A stretch of DNA of 64,000 nt, taken from the NCBI RefSeq assembly GCF_014842875.1, contig NZ_JACYXZ010000005.1:171269-235268 (forward strand). Direction: 5' to 3'. Within the stretch, counting starts at the first letter, position 1. Every line of letters starts with the position of its first letter. This document shows, piece after piece, positions 44,057-52,948 of the stretch. A program made the position numbers and the translations under genes. The stretch comes from Nocardioides donggukensis (lineage in GTDB: Bacteria; Actinomycetota; Actinomycetes; Propionibacteriales; Nocardioidaceae). Below the pieces are notes generated by a model. It saw only the letters and a list, made by a program, of their open reading frames with translations, was not told the origin of the DNA and ran no database searches.

Positions 44057-45760
44057 TCAGGTGACGTTGACGACGATCTCCTGGACGCCGCTGGAGCCCT
44101 CGGGGAACGGCGAGGCGCGGACGTCGGTCTGCACCTTGCCGTCCATGTCGGTGGCCCGGACGGCCAGCATGTGCGAGCCCTTGGCGGCGTCCCAGGGGAG
44201 GAACCACTGGCGCCAGTAGTCGACGCCGGCGTCGGGGCCGAGCTTGGCCTCCTGCCACGGGCCGCCGTCGACGCGCACCTCGACCTTGCGGATGCCGCGG
44301 GTCTGCGCCCAGGCGACGCCGCCGATGACGGCCTTGCCGGCGTCGATGTTGGACAGCGGGGCGGGGGTGTCGATGCGCGAGGAGATCTTGATCGGCGCGT
44401 CGGTGGCCCAGTCCCGCTCGGTCCAGTACGCCTCCTGCTCCTCGTAGGTCGTCAGCGTGAGCTTCGTCAGCCACTTGGTGGCGCCGACGTAGCCGTAGAT
44501 GCCGGGGGTGATCAGCCGGGCGGGGAACCCGTGCGCGGCCGGCAGCGCCTCGCCGTTCATGCCGATGGCGATCATCGTGTCGCGGCCGTCCATGGCCACC
44601 TCGAGCGGCGTGCTGATCGTGAAGCCGTCGGTCGCGGTGGAGAGGATCTGGTCGGCCTTGCTGCCGACGCCGGCCTTGTCGAGCAGGTCCTTGAGCGGCA
44701 CGCCGAGCCAGCGGGCGGCGCCGACGTAGCGGCCACCGACCTCGTTGGAGACGCAGGTGAGCGTGATGTCGCGCTCCACCAGGTCCATCGCGGCGAGGTC
44801 GTCGAAGGTGAAGGTCAGCTCCTGCTCCACGTCGCCGTCGATGGTCAGCGTCCAGCCGTTGACCGGTACGACGGGCAGCGTGAGGTTGGTGTCGACCCGG
44901 TAGAACTCGCTGTTCGGGGTGGTGAACTTGGAGATGCCGGGGTACTTCTCCTCCAGGCCGGCCGGCAGGGCCGGCTTGGAGTCGGCCGGGGCCGGGAGCG
45001 TGACGTTCCCGGGCTTGGTGCGGTAGGAGATGATCCGCTCCCCGCCGAATCCCATCGCCACGGCCGCCACGGACAGGGCGCCGGTGCCGATCAGCAGGGT
45101 GCGCCGGGACGGGCGGTGGTCGCGGGGGACGAGGATCCCGTCCTGGCTGCCACCGGGGTGGGCCAGCGCTTCGGGCTTGCGGCTCGCGCCGCCGTCGGTG
45201 GTGAGGGTCTCGGTGCCGCCGGAGCCGCTGGTCGCGGTGCTGGTGGCACCCGCGCCCGCGCCGGTGGCGGTGCTCTTGGTGGTGGCCGCGGTGGTCGCTC
45301 CGGGGGCGGCCTCGGGGGCGCCGGTGCCGATCAGGCCGCTGACCAACCACCACAGCGCGCCGAGGCCGATCACCGCGGCGAGCACGGAGGGCAGGGCGTC
45401 GAGCGGCCCCGCCATCGGGCGGAGCACGGCGGCGAGGCCGGCCAGCGCCACGAGCAGCACCAGCAGCCCGGCGCCCAGCACGAACCGGCGGCGGGCCAGG
45501 ACGCCGGCGACGCCGGCGAGGACCAGCGTGATCAGCACGACGCTGCCGATGAGGATCGGCTTGTCCGCGGTGCCGAACTCCCGCACCGCCCATTCCTTCA
45601 CCGGGGTCGGGGTGAGGTCGATGACGGTCGAGCCGACCGCCAGGACCGGGGAGGCCGACGGGGTCGTCAGGGCCGCCACCAGGTGACCGGCGGCCATGCC
45701 GGTCAGGGTGGCCAGCACGCCGACGCCGGCGAAGGGGAGGATGGTGCGGAGGCGTTCCAT
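44057..45760 (-). CDS. Molybdopterin-dependent oxidoreductase, sulfite-oxidase family
   Basis: 567 aa. Four hydrophobic segments form the N-terminal membrane part (about 1-145; LRTILPFAGVGVLATLTGMA and so on), followed by a Thr/Ala/Gly-rich linker and a twin-Arg-like SRRTLLIGTGALSVAA helix. The soluble domain (about 260-567) has the sulfite-oxidase Mo-binding Cys in ITLTCVSNEVGG, plus YGYVGATKWL and GGVAWAQTRGIRKVEVRVDG. The family resembles Mtb Rv0218. It probably oxidises or reduces a sulfur or sulfoxide compound at the membrane's outer face. Confidence 0.88.
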   Translation of the reverse strand: MERLRTILPFAGVGVLATLTGMAAGHLVAALTTPSASPVLAVGSTVIDLTPTPVKEWAVREFGTADKPILIGSVVLITLVLAGVAGVLARRRFVLGAGLLVLLVALAGLAAVLRPMAGPLDALPSVLAAVIGLGALWWLVSGLIGTGAPEAAPGATTAATTKSTATGAGAGATSTATSGSGGTETLTTDGGASRKPEALAHPGGSQDGILVPRDHRPSRRTLLIGTGALSVAAVAMGFGGERIISYRTKPGNVTLPAPADSKPALPAGLEEKYPGISKFTTPNSEFYRVDTNLTLPVVPVNGWTLTIDGDVEQELTFTFDDLAAMDLVERDITLTCVSNEVGGRYVGAARWLGVPLKDLLDKAGVGSKADQILSTATDGFTISTPLEVAMDGRDTMIAIGMNGEALPAAHGFPARLITPGIYGYVGATKWLTKLTLTTYEEQEAYWTERDWATDAPIKISSRIDTPAPLSNIDAGKAVIGGVAWAQTRGIRKVEVRVDGGPWQEAKLGPDAGVDYWRQWFLPWDAAKGSHMLAVRATDMDGKVQTDVRASPFPEGSSGVQEIVVNVT

Positions 45761-45798
45761 GCCCCGTTGTTCGGTGCCGACCCCCTCGCCGGATGGGT

Positions 45799-46650
45799 TC
45801 AGCGGGCGGCGTCCCGGGGCGGCTGCGACTGCTGGTGGCCGAGCTCGCCGCCGATCCGTCCGCCGTAGGGCCGGCCGTGGTCGGCGTACTCCGCGCGGGT
45901 GAAGGTCAGCGTCCACTCGCCGACGTCGAGCCGGGCGCCGGTGCGCAGGATGTGCGAGGCGATCCGCTGCCCGTGCACCTTGGTGTCGGCGTCGATCGCG
46001 TGGATGACCAGCTCGTCGTCGTCCTCGTCGTGCCGGATCTCGGCGTGCCGCTCGGCCAGGCCGGGCAGCCGGATGTCGCAGTCGGCGCCGGAGCCCACCG
46101 TGGTGAGGTCCTTCTCCAGCCAGAACACCTCGGGGTGGTCGACGTGCACGCCGTCGCGCGGCACGAGGGTGAGCCGGGGGTTGCCGCCGTGGTGCGGGTC
46201 GTGGGTGGTGGTCGGCGTCCGCCGCGGCCGCCGCATGAACGTCGGGGCGACCGGGAACAGGGTGGCCGGCGGGGCGAGCTCCGCGTCCGGGAGCACCGGG
46301 GTGTCCACCGAGCGGGAGCGGGAGCGGGCCGAGGTCCAGGCACCGCGCAGGCTGCCGAGCCGGATGTGGCGGGAGCCGGTGAGGCGGCGCTGCCACCAGG
46401 AGGCGCGGACCGCGCCGAGCGTGATCAGGTGGTTGTCGCCGTCGTGGACCCGCAGGCTCAGGCCTCGGCGGGCCAGCTCGGCGGCGATGGCCCGCACGGC
46501 CGGGGCGTCGCCCCGGCCGGCGAACATGCCGGGGTCGTCGACCGCGAGGTCGAGCCGGTTCCCGGAGCCGGTGAGGGCCCCGTGCACCGTGTCCCGCCCC
46601 GGGGCCCGGACCTCGAAGCAGAGGTCCGCGGCGATCGTGACTGTGCTCAT
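45799..46650 (-). CDS. FHA-domain protein
   Basis: 283 aa from the ATG at 46650. The N-terminal half (about 1-170) is unnamed: CFEVRAPGRDTVHGAL and ITLGAVRASWWQRRLT, then a proline-rich linker. The C-terminal FHA domain (about 165-275) has TTVGSGADCDIRLPG, ERHAEIRHDE and TKVHGQRI, the phosphothreonine-binding loops. It is likely a phosphopeptide receptor. It is followed by the molybdoprotein and preceded by a small companion gene. Confidence 0.8.
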   Translation of the reverse strand: MSTVTIAADLCFEVRAPGRDTVHGALTGSGNRLDLAVDDPGMFAGRGDAPAVRAIAAELARRGLSLRVHDGDNHLITLGAVRASWWQRRLTGSRHIRLGSLRGAWTSARSRSRSVDTPVLPDAELAPPATLFPVAPTFMRRPRRTPTTTHDPHHGGNPRLTLVPRDGVHVDHPEVFWLEKDLTTVGSGADCDIRLPGLAERHAEIRHDEDDDELVIHAIDADTKVHGQRIASHILRTGARLDVGEWTLTFTRAEYADHGRPYGGRIGGELGHQQSQPPRDAAR

Positions 46651-46661
46651 GGCCGGCTCAC

Positions 46662-46916
46662 TCAGTCCGTCGACCGGTGCGCGGGCCGGTTCTGGTTGTC
46701 CTCGGTGGTGACCTGCAGGACGCCGTCGAGCTTCCAGACGGCGCGCGGGGCCTTGTTGCCGGTGTCGCGGGGCACCTCGACCGACATGTCGATGAACCGG
46801 TAGTTGATCGCCGCCTCGCGTCCGGTGAGGAACGACCACATCTTCTGGCCGAGGTCGGTCCAGTCGAGGACCTCGCCCTGGTCGGTGGAACCCTGGGTGC
46901 TGGTGCTGCTGTCCAT
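46662..46916 (-). CDS. Small conserved hypothetical protein
   Basis: 84 aa from the ATG at 46916 with TTTGGAGATC as ribosome-binding site (the frame opens a few codons upstream at a TTG). A Ser/Thr/Gln-rich start is followed by GEVLDWTDLGQKMWSFLTGR, INYRFIDMSVEVPRDTGNK and WKLDGVLQVTTED. The pattern suggests a small beta-rich domain conserved in actinobacteria. It likely belongs with the FHA gene (12 bp apart) and is controlled by the divergent MerR gene. Confidence 0.65.
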   Translation of the reverse strand: MDSSTSTQGSTDQGEVLDWTDLGQKMWSFLTGREAAINYRFIDMSVEVPRDTGNKAPRAVWKLDGVLQVTTEDNQNRPAHRSTD

Positions 46917-46940
46917 GGTGATCTCCAAATCTCAACACTT

Positions 46941-46967
46941 ACCTAAACACGTTGTTTAGGTTAGGAT
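46941..46967. promoter_or_regulatory. Divergent promoter with perfect operator palindrome
   Basis: Arms ACCTAAAC (46941-46948) and GTTTAGGT (46954-46961) are perfect reverse complements around ACGTT. A -10-like TAGGAT (46962-46967) lies 6 nt before the MerR ATG at 46974. A MerR-type regulator at this position would bind the site and control both directions. Confidence 0.65.
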
Positions 46968-46973
46968 CCAAGC

Positions 46974-47876
46974 ATGACCACATCAGGAGCCAAAGCGCAA
47001 GGGTCCGGCGCTGCCGATCTGACGATCGGGGACCTCGCCGAACGCACCGGGCTGACCCCGGCCGTGCTGCGCATGTGGGAGTCCCGGCACGGGTTCCCGG
47101 TGCCCCGGCGGCTCGACAGCGGGCACCGTCGCTACGCCGAGACCGACGTCGCGACCGTCACCCGGGTGCTGCGCCGCCGCGACGCCGGGGTCCGGCTCGA
47201 GGTGGCGATCGCCGAGGTGTCCGGCCAGGACGCGAAGCCGGGCGGCCGGAGCGTCGCGGCCTCCCCGTCGGTCTTCGCCGAGCTGCGCCGGCGGCACCCG
47301 CACCTGCGCACCCACACGCTGGCGAAGTCGACGCTGCTGGCGCTCTCGTGGGCGATCGAGGACGAGGCGCTGGCACGGGCGCACCAGGCGATGGTGCTCG
47401 GCGCCTTCCAGGAGGAGCGGTACTACCGCGCCGCCCTGCCGCGCTGGAACGAGCTGGCCCGGGTCACCCGCGCCACGGTCGCCCTGGCCGCCTTCGACGG
47501 GGGCGACACGCCCGATGCCGCCGAGGCCGCCGGCCGGGGGCGGCCGCTCCGGGTGCACCTCTCCGAGACGGCGCCGATGCGGCGCGAGTGGGCGGTGATC
47601 TGCGACGGCCCCGGCTTCACCGCCGCTCTGGCCGCTTGGGAGCTCCCGGGCCAGGAGGGGGTGCCCGACCACCGACGGCGCTTCGAGTCACTGTGGACCG
47701 TCGAGCCGCGCGCGGTCCGCGACGCCGCCCTGGTCTGCCTCCGGGTCGCCCGCGACGCAGGCGGGCAGGTGGACGTGCTGCTCGACGAGCTGCTGGAGAC
47801 CCCGTTGCCGGCGGCCGACCCGGCCGCCGCCGAGGCCCTCCTGGCACGCGTCCTCACCACCCTCGACCCGTCGTGA
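46974..47876 (+). CDS. MerR family regulator with DICT sensory domain
   Basis: 300 aa. MerR HTH: LTIGDLAERTGLTPAVLRMW, ESRHGFPVPRRLDSGHRRYA (about 15-55), and the coupling helix. The C-terminal part (about 95-300) fits a DICT domain: LLALSWAIEDEALARAHQAMV (as LLALSWAIEDEAL), and VQL-type helices. Light- or redox-linked regulation is expected for DICT proteins. The leaderless start at 46974 follows TAGGAT. It is divergent from the small protein and FHA genes. Confidence 0.85.
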   Translation: MTTSGAKAQGSGAADLTIGDLAERTGLTPAVLRMWESRHGFPVPRRLDSGHRRYAETDVATVTRVLRRRDAGVRLEVAIAEVSGQDAKPGGRSVAASPSVFAELRRRHPHLRTHTLAKSTLLALSWAIEDEALARAHQAMVLGAFQEERYYRAALPRWNELARVTRATVALAAFDGGDTPDAAEAAGRGRPLRVHLSETAPMRREWAVICDGPGFTAALAAWELPGQEGVPDHRRRFESLWTVEPRAVRDAALVCLRVARDAGGQVDVLLDELLETPLPAADPAAAEALLARVLTTLDPS

Positions 47877-48023
47877 GTGTCGGCCCGAAACCCGCCGACC
47901 CGTCGTTTGTGTCGGGCTGAGGATCGCCGACCCGTCGTGAGTGTCGGGCTGAGCACCGCCGACCCGTCGTTTGTGTCGGGCTGAGACCCGCCGACCCGTC
48001 GCTTGTGTCGGCCTGCTGACGGC
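47865..48023. repeat. Five 32-bp tandem repeats after the MerR gene
   Basis: Units start at 47865, 47897, 47929, 47961 and 47993. Core gacccgtcg[tga/ttt/ctt]gtgtcgg, then a variable seven-base segment and CGCC. The first unit contains the stop codon of the MerR gene, so the protein ends inside the repeat (DPS). The array alternates TGAG and TTTG types. Confidence 0.9.
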
Positions 48024-48269
48024 TCAGGCGACGGTGACGTAGCGGCTCAGGTCCGGCCGCTCGTCCCGGTGCTCGATGTCGGCGCACAGGGACTCGGCCA
48101 GCTCGTCGGGCACCGTGATCCCGACCTCGCCCGCCACCGAGCCGAACTCGTCACGGACCACGCCGCCCTCGGCGCCGTCCTGCCAGGACGAGACCCGGTC
48201 CACCACGGCCTGCAGGGCCTCCGCCTCCGTGGCGGTGACCTGCCAGCGTCCGTCGTCCTGCTTGTCCAT
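48024..48269 (-). CDS. Small hypothetical protein
   Basis: 81 aa from the ATG at 48269 (MDKQDDGRWQVTATEAEALQ). A compact helical-beta protein, DDGRWQVTATEAEALQAVVD then GITVPDELAESLCADIEHRD. No family recognised; adjacent to the enoyl-CoA hydratase gene in divergent orientation. Codon use is normal. Confidence 0.5.
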   Translation of the reverse strand: MDKQDDGRWQVTATEAEALQAVVDRVSSWQDGAEGGVVRDEFGSVAGEVGITVPDELAESLCADIEHRDERPDLSRYVTVA

Positions 48270-48349
48270 GAAGGCCTCCGATACTGTGCGGTTCCCTGAC
48301 CGGCGGCCGGTACCCGACAGCCGCCACCCCATTCCGGTGGAGGACCTCG

Positions 48350-49099
48350 ATGACCGAGCTCGTGACGTACGCCGTCTCCGGCGGCGTGGGCACCCTGACC
48401 CTCGACTCGCCGCACAACCGGAACGCGCTGAGCCGCCAGCTCGTCGCCGAGTTCCACGAGCGTCTGGCGCAGGCGGTCGCGGATGACGAGGTGGTGGTGG
48501 TGCTGATCCGTGCGGAGGGGCGCACCTTCTGCTCCGGCGCCGACCTGTCCGAGGCGGCCGAGGACGGGATGGAGAAGGCGGCCGGTGTGATCGTCGAGCT
48601 GCAGCGCTCGCTGGTGACCTGCCCCAAGCCGGTCGTGACCCGGCTGCACGGCAACGTGCGGGCCGGCGGCATCGGGATCGTCGCGGCCTCGGACGTCGCG
48701 CTCAGCGCCGACGACGCGACGTACGCGTTCACCGAGGTGAAGCTGGCGCTCGCGCCGGCCGCGATCTCGTTGACCGTGCTGCCGCGGATGACCGACCGGG
48801 CCGCGGCGCTGACTTTCCTGACCGGCGAGACCTTCGACGGGGTCGCCGCCGCAGAGATGGGCCTGGTGACCCGCGCCGTACCCGAGGCCGACCTGGACGC
48901 CGAGGTGGAGCGGGTCTGCGCGGCGCTGGTGAGCGGCCACCCGCAGGGGCTGCGCGAGACCAAGGCGCTGCTGGGACGGCACCTGGTGGCGAACATCGAC
49001 GAGCACGGCGGGGACCTCGCCCAACTCAGCGCCCGGCTGTTCGGGTCCGACGAGGCCCGAGAGGCGATGCTGGCGTTCCTGTCGCGCAAGAAGGGCTGA
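48350..49099 (+). CDS. Enoyl-CoA hydratase/isomerase family protein
   Basis: 249 aa with ATG at 48350 (GGAGGACCTCG ribosome-binding site). Crotonase fold: RAEGRTFCSGADLSEAAEDG (about 54-73), oxyanion-hole loop HGNVRAGGIGIVAASDVALS with the expected GG (about 103-107), and the trimerisation helices. The two catalytic Glu positions of typical hydratases are not both evident, so it may be an isomerase or dehalogenase-type member. Confidence 0.88.
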   Translation: MTELVTYAVSGGVGTLTLDSPHNRNALSRQLVAEFHERLAQAVADDEVVVVLIRAEGRTFCSGADLSEAAEDGMEKAAGVIVELQRSLVTCPKPVVTRLHGNVRAGGIGIVAASDVALSADDATYAFTEVKLALAPAAISLTVLPRMTDRAAALTFLTGETFDGVAAAEMGLVTRAVPEADLDAEVERVCAALVSGHPQGLRETKALLGRHLVANIDEHGGDLAQLSARLFGSDEAREAMLAFLSRKKG

Positions 49100-49124
49100 G
49101 CGCCGACTGGGTACCGTGGACGCC

Positions 49125-49700
49125 ATGTCCCTGACCGAGCGGACCCGACAACCCTCCCGGGTCGGCCCTGCCCTGGCCGTCATCGCGGCGTTCGTGGCGG
49201 CGCTCTACGTGATCGAGTTCGTCGACGTCCTGCTCGGCAACCGGCTCGACGCCGAGGGCGTGCAGCCCCGCGACCAGGAGGGGCTGCTGGGGATCCTCTT
49301 CGCCCCGCTGCTGCACGCCGGCTGGGGGCACCTGGTCGCGAACACGGTGCCGGTCGCCGTGCTCGGCTTCCTGATCCTGCTCTCCGGGATCGGTCACTGG
49401 GCCAGCGTGACCGCGATGGTGTGGGTCGTCGGCGGAGTCGGCACCTGGCTGGTCGCGCCACCGAACACGGTCCACCTCGGCGCCTCGATCCTGATCTTCG
49501 GGTGGCTGGTCTACCTGATCCTGCGGGGGCTGTTCTCGCTGCGGGCCGGTCAGATCCTGCTCGGCGTGGTGCTGTTCCTCCTGTACGGCGGGGTGCTGTG
49601 GGGGGTGCTCCCCGGGCAGCCGGGAATCTCCTGGCAGGGTCACCTGTTCGGTGCCGTGGGCGGCGCACTCGCCGCCTGGGTGCTCACCGACCGCGACTGA
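49125..49700 (+). CDS. Rhomboid family intramembrane serine protease
   Basis: 191 aa from the ATG at 49125. Six helices; GWGHLVANTVP (about 65-75), the catalytic HLGASILIFGWL with Ser in GAS (about 118-129), and the His in WQGHLFGAVGGALAAW (about 172-187). A short single-domain rhomboid of the actinobacterial type. It would cleave transmembrane proteins within the bilayer; substrate unknown. Confidence 0.85.
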   Translation: MSLTERTRQPSRVGPALAVIAAFVAALYVIEFVDVLLGNRLDAEGVQPRDQEGLLGILFAPLLHAGWGHLVANTVPVAVLGFLILLSGIGHWASVTAMVWVVGGVGTWLVAPPNTVHLGASILIFGWLVYLILRGLFSLRAGQILLGVVLFLLYGGVLWGVLPGQPGISWQGHLFGAVGGALAAWVLTDRD

Positions 49701-49820
49701 GCGCCGGACCCGCGGGTCGTGGGCCCGGCCGGTCCCCCCGGGCCGCCGCCTGGGCACCCGACCGGCCTCCGGTAAAGTCGAGCCCTTGCCGAAGACAGGA
49801 CTCCTGAGGGGGAGCGTCGT

Positions 49821-51977
49821 TTGAACGAGGACGTCGCCGCGCGCGAGACCGCGGCGGAGCAGGCCTTCGTGGACCGGGTCTATGCCCAGCTCGGGGTCTC
49901 GGCCGCCGCCGCCCGCGAGCTCGCCCGAGAGGGCCACGACCGCGGACGGCTCGGCCACGAGGGCGGGCTGGTGGAGCGGGACGCCATGGTCTTCCAGGCC
50001 GCCCGCCGGATCGCCCAGCTCGACGCCGCCCACGAGGGCCTGGTGTTCGGGCGCCTCGACCTGCGCGAGGAGATCGACCCCGAGCCCCGCTACGTCGGCC
50101 GGATCGGCCTGCGCGACGACAACCGCGACTCGATGCTGATCGACTGGCGGGCGCCCGCCGCGGCGGTGTTCTACCAGGCCACAGCCGCCGAGCCGCACGA
50201 CGTCGTACGCCGCCGGGTGCTGCGCTGCACCGGCCCGACCGTCGTCGGCGTCGAGGACGAGCTGCTCGACGCCGAGGCCGGCGGAGACCTCCCGATCGTC
50301 GGCGAGGGCGCGCTGATGGCCCAGCTGTCCCGGGCCCGGGACCGGTCGATGCACTCGATCGTCGCGACCATCCAGGCCGAGCAGGACCGGGCGATCCGGG
50401 CCCCGGCCAAGGGCGCGGTGACGATCACCGGGGGGCCGGGGACCGGCAAGACGGTCGTGGCGCTGCACCGCGCGGCGTACCTGCTCTTCACCGACCGCCG
50501 CCGCTACGAGAGCGGCGGGGTGCTCGTGGTCGGCCCGTCCGGGGTGTTCATGCGCTACATCCAGCGGGTGCTGCCCTCGCTCGGCGAGACCGCCGTGGCG
50601 CTGCGCTCCCTCGGCGAGGTCGTCGACGGGATCCGCGCCACGAGGCACGACGACCCCGCGGTCGCCGACGTCAAGGGCGCCGGCCGGATGGCCGAGGTGC
50701 TGCGCCGTGCGGCCCGGCAGGCGGTGCCCGGGGCGCCGGCGGAGTTCCGGCTGTTCTACCGCGACGACGTGCTTACGTTGGACCGGGCCGAGCTCGGCCG
50801 GATCCGGCGCCGGCTGCTGGCGCACGGGCGTCGGAACCGGCAGATCCCGCGGGTGGCGACCACGCTGCTGGACTCGCTGTGGCGGCAGGTGCGCAGCGAG
50901 CGCGGCCGCGAGCGGGGCCGCGAGTCCTTCAACGACGAGCTGCTCTCGCTCGACACGTTCGTCGACTTCGCGCTGGCCTGGTGGCCGCCGCTGGACGCCG
51001 CCCAGGTGATGGGCTGGCTGCGCGACCCCGACTTCCTGGCCCGCGTCGGCGACGGCGTGATCAGCCACGAGGACCAGTCGCTGCTGCTCAAGAGCTGGGA
51101 GGGCGAGCCGTCGATCGAGGACGTCGCCCTGCTCGACGAGCTGCGGTACGCGCTCGGCGACGTGCCGCTGAAGACCGACGAGGACGCCGAGTACGCCGAC
51201 CACGTCGGCGGCGACCTGCAGGAGATCACGACCGTCTCCGACCGGGACTACGCCACCGGCCCGTCGTGGACGCCGCCGTCGAACCGGATCGAGGACGATC
51301 CCTTCGCGCACGTCCTCGTCGACGAGGCGCAGGACCTGACCCCGATGCAGTGGCGGATGGTGGCCCGGCGCGGCCGGACCGCGACCTGGACGATCGTCGG
51401 CGACCCGGCGCAGTCGTCGTGGCCGGAGCCGGCCGAGGCCGACGCCGCCCGCGCCGAGGCGCTCGAGGGCAAGGCCGTGCACGCCTTCCACCTCTCGACC
51501 AACTACCGGAACTCCTCGGAGATCTACGCCCACGCCGCGGCGTACGCCGAGCGGGTCGGGCTGGATGCCGACCTGCCCACGGCCGTGCGCTCGACGGGGG
51601 TGGAGCCGACCGAGCTGAACTCGGTCGACGACCTCGAGTCGGCGGTGCGCGCCGAGGTGCTCAGGGTCGCCGCCGAGGTGCCCGGGACGGTCGGGATCGT
51701 GGTCCCCGTCGCCCGCCGGGCCGAGGTGAACTCGTGGCTGGCGTCGTGGCCCGAGCTGGCCGCCGACGCCCCGTCGGCCGCGGCGTCGGTCTCCGGCGGC
51801 TCACCCAGCGGCGAGGACCGGGTGGTCGTGCTGACCGGGCTGGACACCAAGGGGCTGGAGTTCGACGGGATCGTGGTCGTCCGACCCCAGGAGATCGAGG
51901 ACGAGTCGGTCACCGGGCGGGCGACGCTCTACGTCGTGCTCACCCGGGCGACGCAGCTGCTCACGACCGTGTCCTGA
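49821..51977 (+). CDS. helD: HelD-like UvrD-family helicase
   Basis: 718 aa, started at a TTG (49821) with GGGGGAGCG ribosome-binding site. Walker A TGGPGTGKTVVALHRAAYLL (about 203-222), Walker B VDEAQD (about 502), and SF1 motifs including FHLSTNYRNSSEI. The N-terminal arm (about 1-120) has a coiled helical hairpin as in actinobacterial HelD, which releases stalled RNA polymerase from DNA or rRNA operons. It may also give rifampicin tolerance. Confidence 0.88.
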   Translation: MNEDVAARETAAEQAFVDRVYAQLGVSAAAARELAREGHDRGRLGHEGGLVERDAMVFQAARRIAQLDAAHEGLVFGRLDLREEIDPEPRYVGRIGLRDDNRDSMLIDWRAPAAAVFYQATAAEPHDVVRRRVLRCTGPTVVGVEDELLDAEAGGDLPIVGEGALMAQLSRARDRSMHSIVATIQAEQDRAIRAPAKGAVTITGGPGTGKTVVALHRAAYLLFTDRRRYESGGVLVVGPSGVFMRYIQRVLPSLGETAVALRSLGEVVDGIRATRHDDPAVADVKGAGRMAEVLRRAARQAVPGAPAEFRLFYRDDVLTLDRAELGRIRRRLLAHGRRNRQIPRVATTLLDSLWRQVRSERGRERGRESFNDELLSLDTFVDFALAWWPPLDAAQVMGWLRDPDFLARVGDGVISHEDQSLLLKSWEGEPSIEDVALLDELRYALGDVPLKTDEDAEYADHVGGDLQEITTVSDRDYATGPSWTPPSNRIEDDPFAHVLVDEAQDLTPMQWRMVARRGRTATWTIVGDPAQSSWPEPAEADAARAEALEGKAVHAFHLSTNYRNSSEIYAHAAAYAERVGLDADLPTAVRSTGVEPTELNSVDDLESAVRAEVLRVAAEVPGTVGIVVPVARRAEVNSWLASWPELAADAPSAAASVSGGSPSGEDRVVVLTGLDTKGLEFDGIVVVRPQEIEDESVTGRATLYVVLTRATQLLTTVS

Positions 51978-52024
51978 GGGTCCGGTTGCTCGGACCGGCT
52001 GGTCGGAGTGGCCGAACGGCTTCG

Positions 52025-52135
52025 CGGACTGGTCGAACGGCCGGGCGGACTGGTCGAACGGCCGCAATTGCGGCCGAATTGCAGTGATCTGGCCGAAAAA
52101 TGTGTCACACGGCCGCAATTGCGCCCGAATGACAT
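52025..52135. repeat. Direct repeats and palindrome between helD and upp
   Basis: Two copies of gcggactggtcgaacggccg (52025-52066 region) lead into the perfect palindrome GCCGCAATTGCGGC at 52061-52074, and GGCCGCAATTGCG occurs again at about 52113. The convergent genes on both sides suggest a role in termination, or just local repeat expansion. Confidence 0.7.
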
Positions 52136-52181
52136 GTCCAGTCGCCGCGGCGGCACGACACGTCCCCCGCCCGACCAGTGC

Positions 52182-52823
52182 TCAGTGCACCACGCCGTAC
52201 AGCCGGTCCCCGGCGTCGCCGAGCCCGGGCACGATGTAGCCCTTGTCGTTGAGCCTCTCGTCCATGGCCGCGGTGACGATGGTGACCGGCACGTCGAGGT
52301 CGGCGAGCTCCTGCTCGAGCCGGGCGCAGCCCTCGGGGGCGGCGAGCAGGCAGATCGCGGTGATGTGGTCGGCGCCGCGGTCGGTGAGGAAGCGGATCGC
52401 CGCGGCCAGCGTGCCACCGGTCGCGAGCATCGGGTCGAGGACGTAGCACTGGCGTCCGGACAGGTCGTCGGGCAGCCGCTCGGCGTACGTCGAGGCCTCG
52501 AGCGTCTCCTCGTTGCGCACCATCCCGAGGAACCCGACCTCGGCGGTGGGCAGCAGCCGCACCATCCCGTCCAGCATCCCGAGCCCGGCCCGCAGGATCG
52601 GCACCACCAGCGGCTTGGGCGTGGCCAGCTTGACCCCGGCGGTCGGGGAGACCGGCGTCGTGATCGACGTCGCCTCGACCCGGACGTCGCGGGTCGCCTC
52701 GTAGGCCAGCAGCGTCACCAGCTCGTCGGTCAGCCGGCGGAACGTCGGGCTGTCGGTGCGCTCGTCGCGCAGCGTGGTGAGCTTGTGGTCGACGAGCGGG
52801 TGGTCGATGACGTGCGTGCGCAT
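52182..52823 (-). CDS. upp: Uracil phosphoribosyltransferase
   Basis: 213 aa from the ATG at 52823, which has TAGGTT exactly 6 nt upstream (leaderless). PRPP-binding loop [15 protein letters not shown] (about 130-144), uracil-binding [15 protein letters not shown] near the C-terminus, and the full length of Upp. Salvages uracil to UMP. Convergent with helD. Confidence 0.95.
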   Translation of the reverse strand: MRTHVIDHPLVDHKLTTLRDERTDSPTFRRLTDELVTLLAYEATRDVRVEATSITTPVSPTAGVKLATPKPLVVPILRAGLGMLDGMVRLLPTAEVGFLGMVRNEETLEASTYAERLPDDLSGRQCYVLDPMLATGGTLAAAIRFLTDRGADHITAICLLAAPEGCARLEQELADLDVPVTIVTAAMDERLNDKGYIVPGLGDAGDRLYGVVH

Positions 52824-52948
52824 GCGCACAACCTAACCTGACGTTTACCCACGGAGCCTTGGAAGGGTCCCCGACCTCTGCCACTCTGGAACGTGGAGCC
52901 CGGCCCCCGACCGCGGGGACCGGCCCGGCGCAGGAGAGTGAGGTCGTG

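Noticed and set aside
47865..48023. CRISPR-like array
   Set aside because: 32-bp units follow each other directly without spacers, and no cas genes are nearby.
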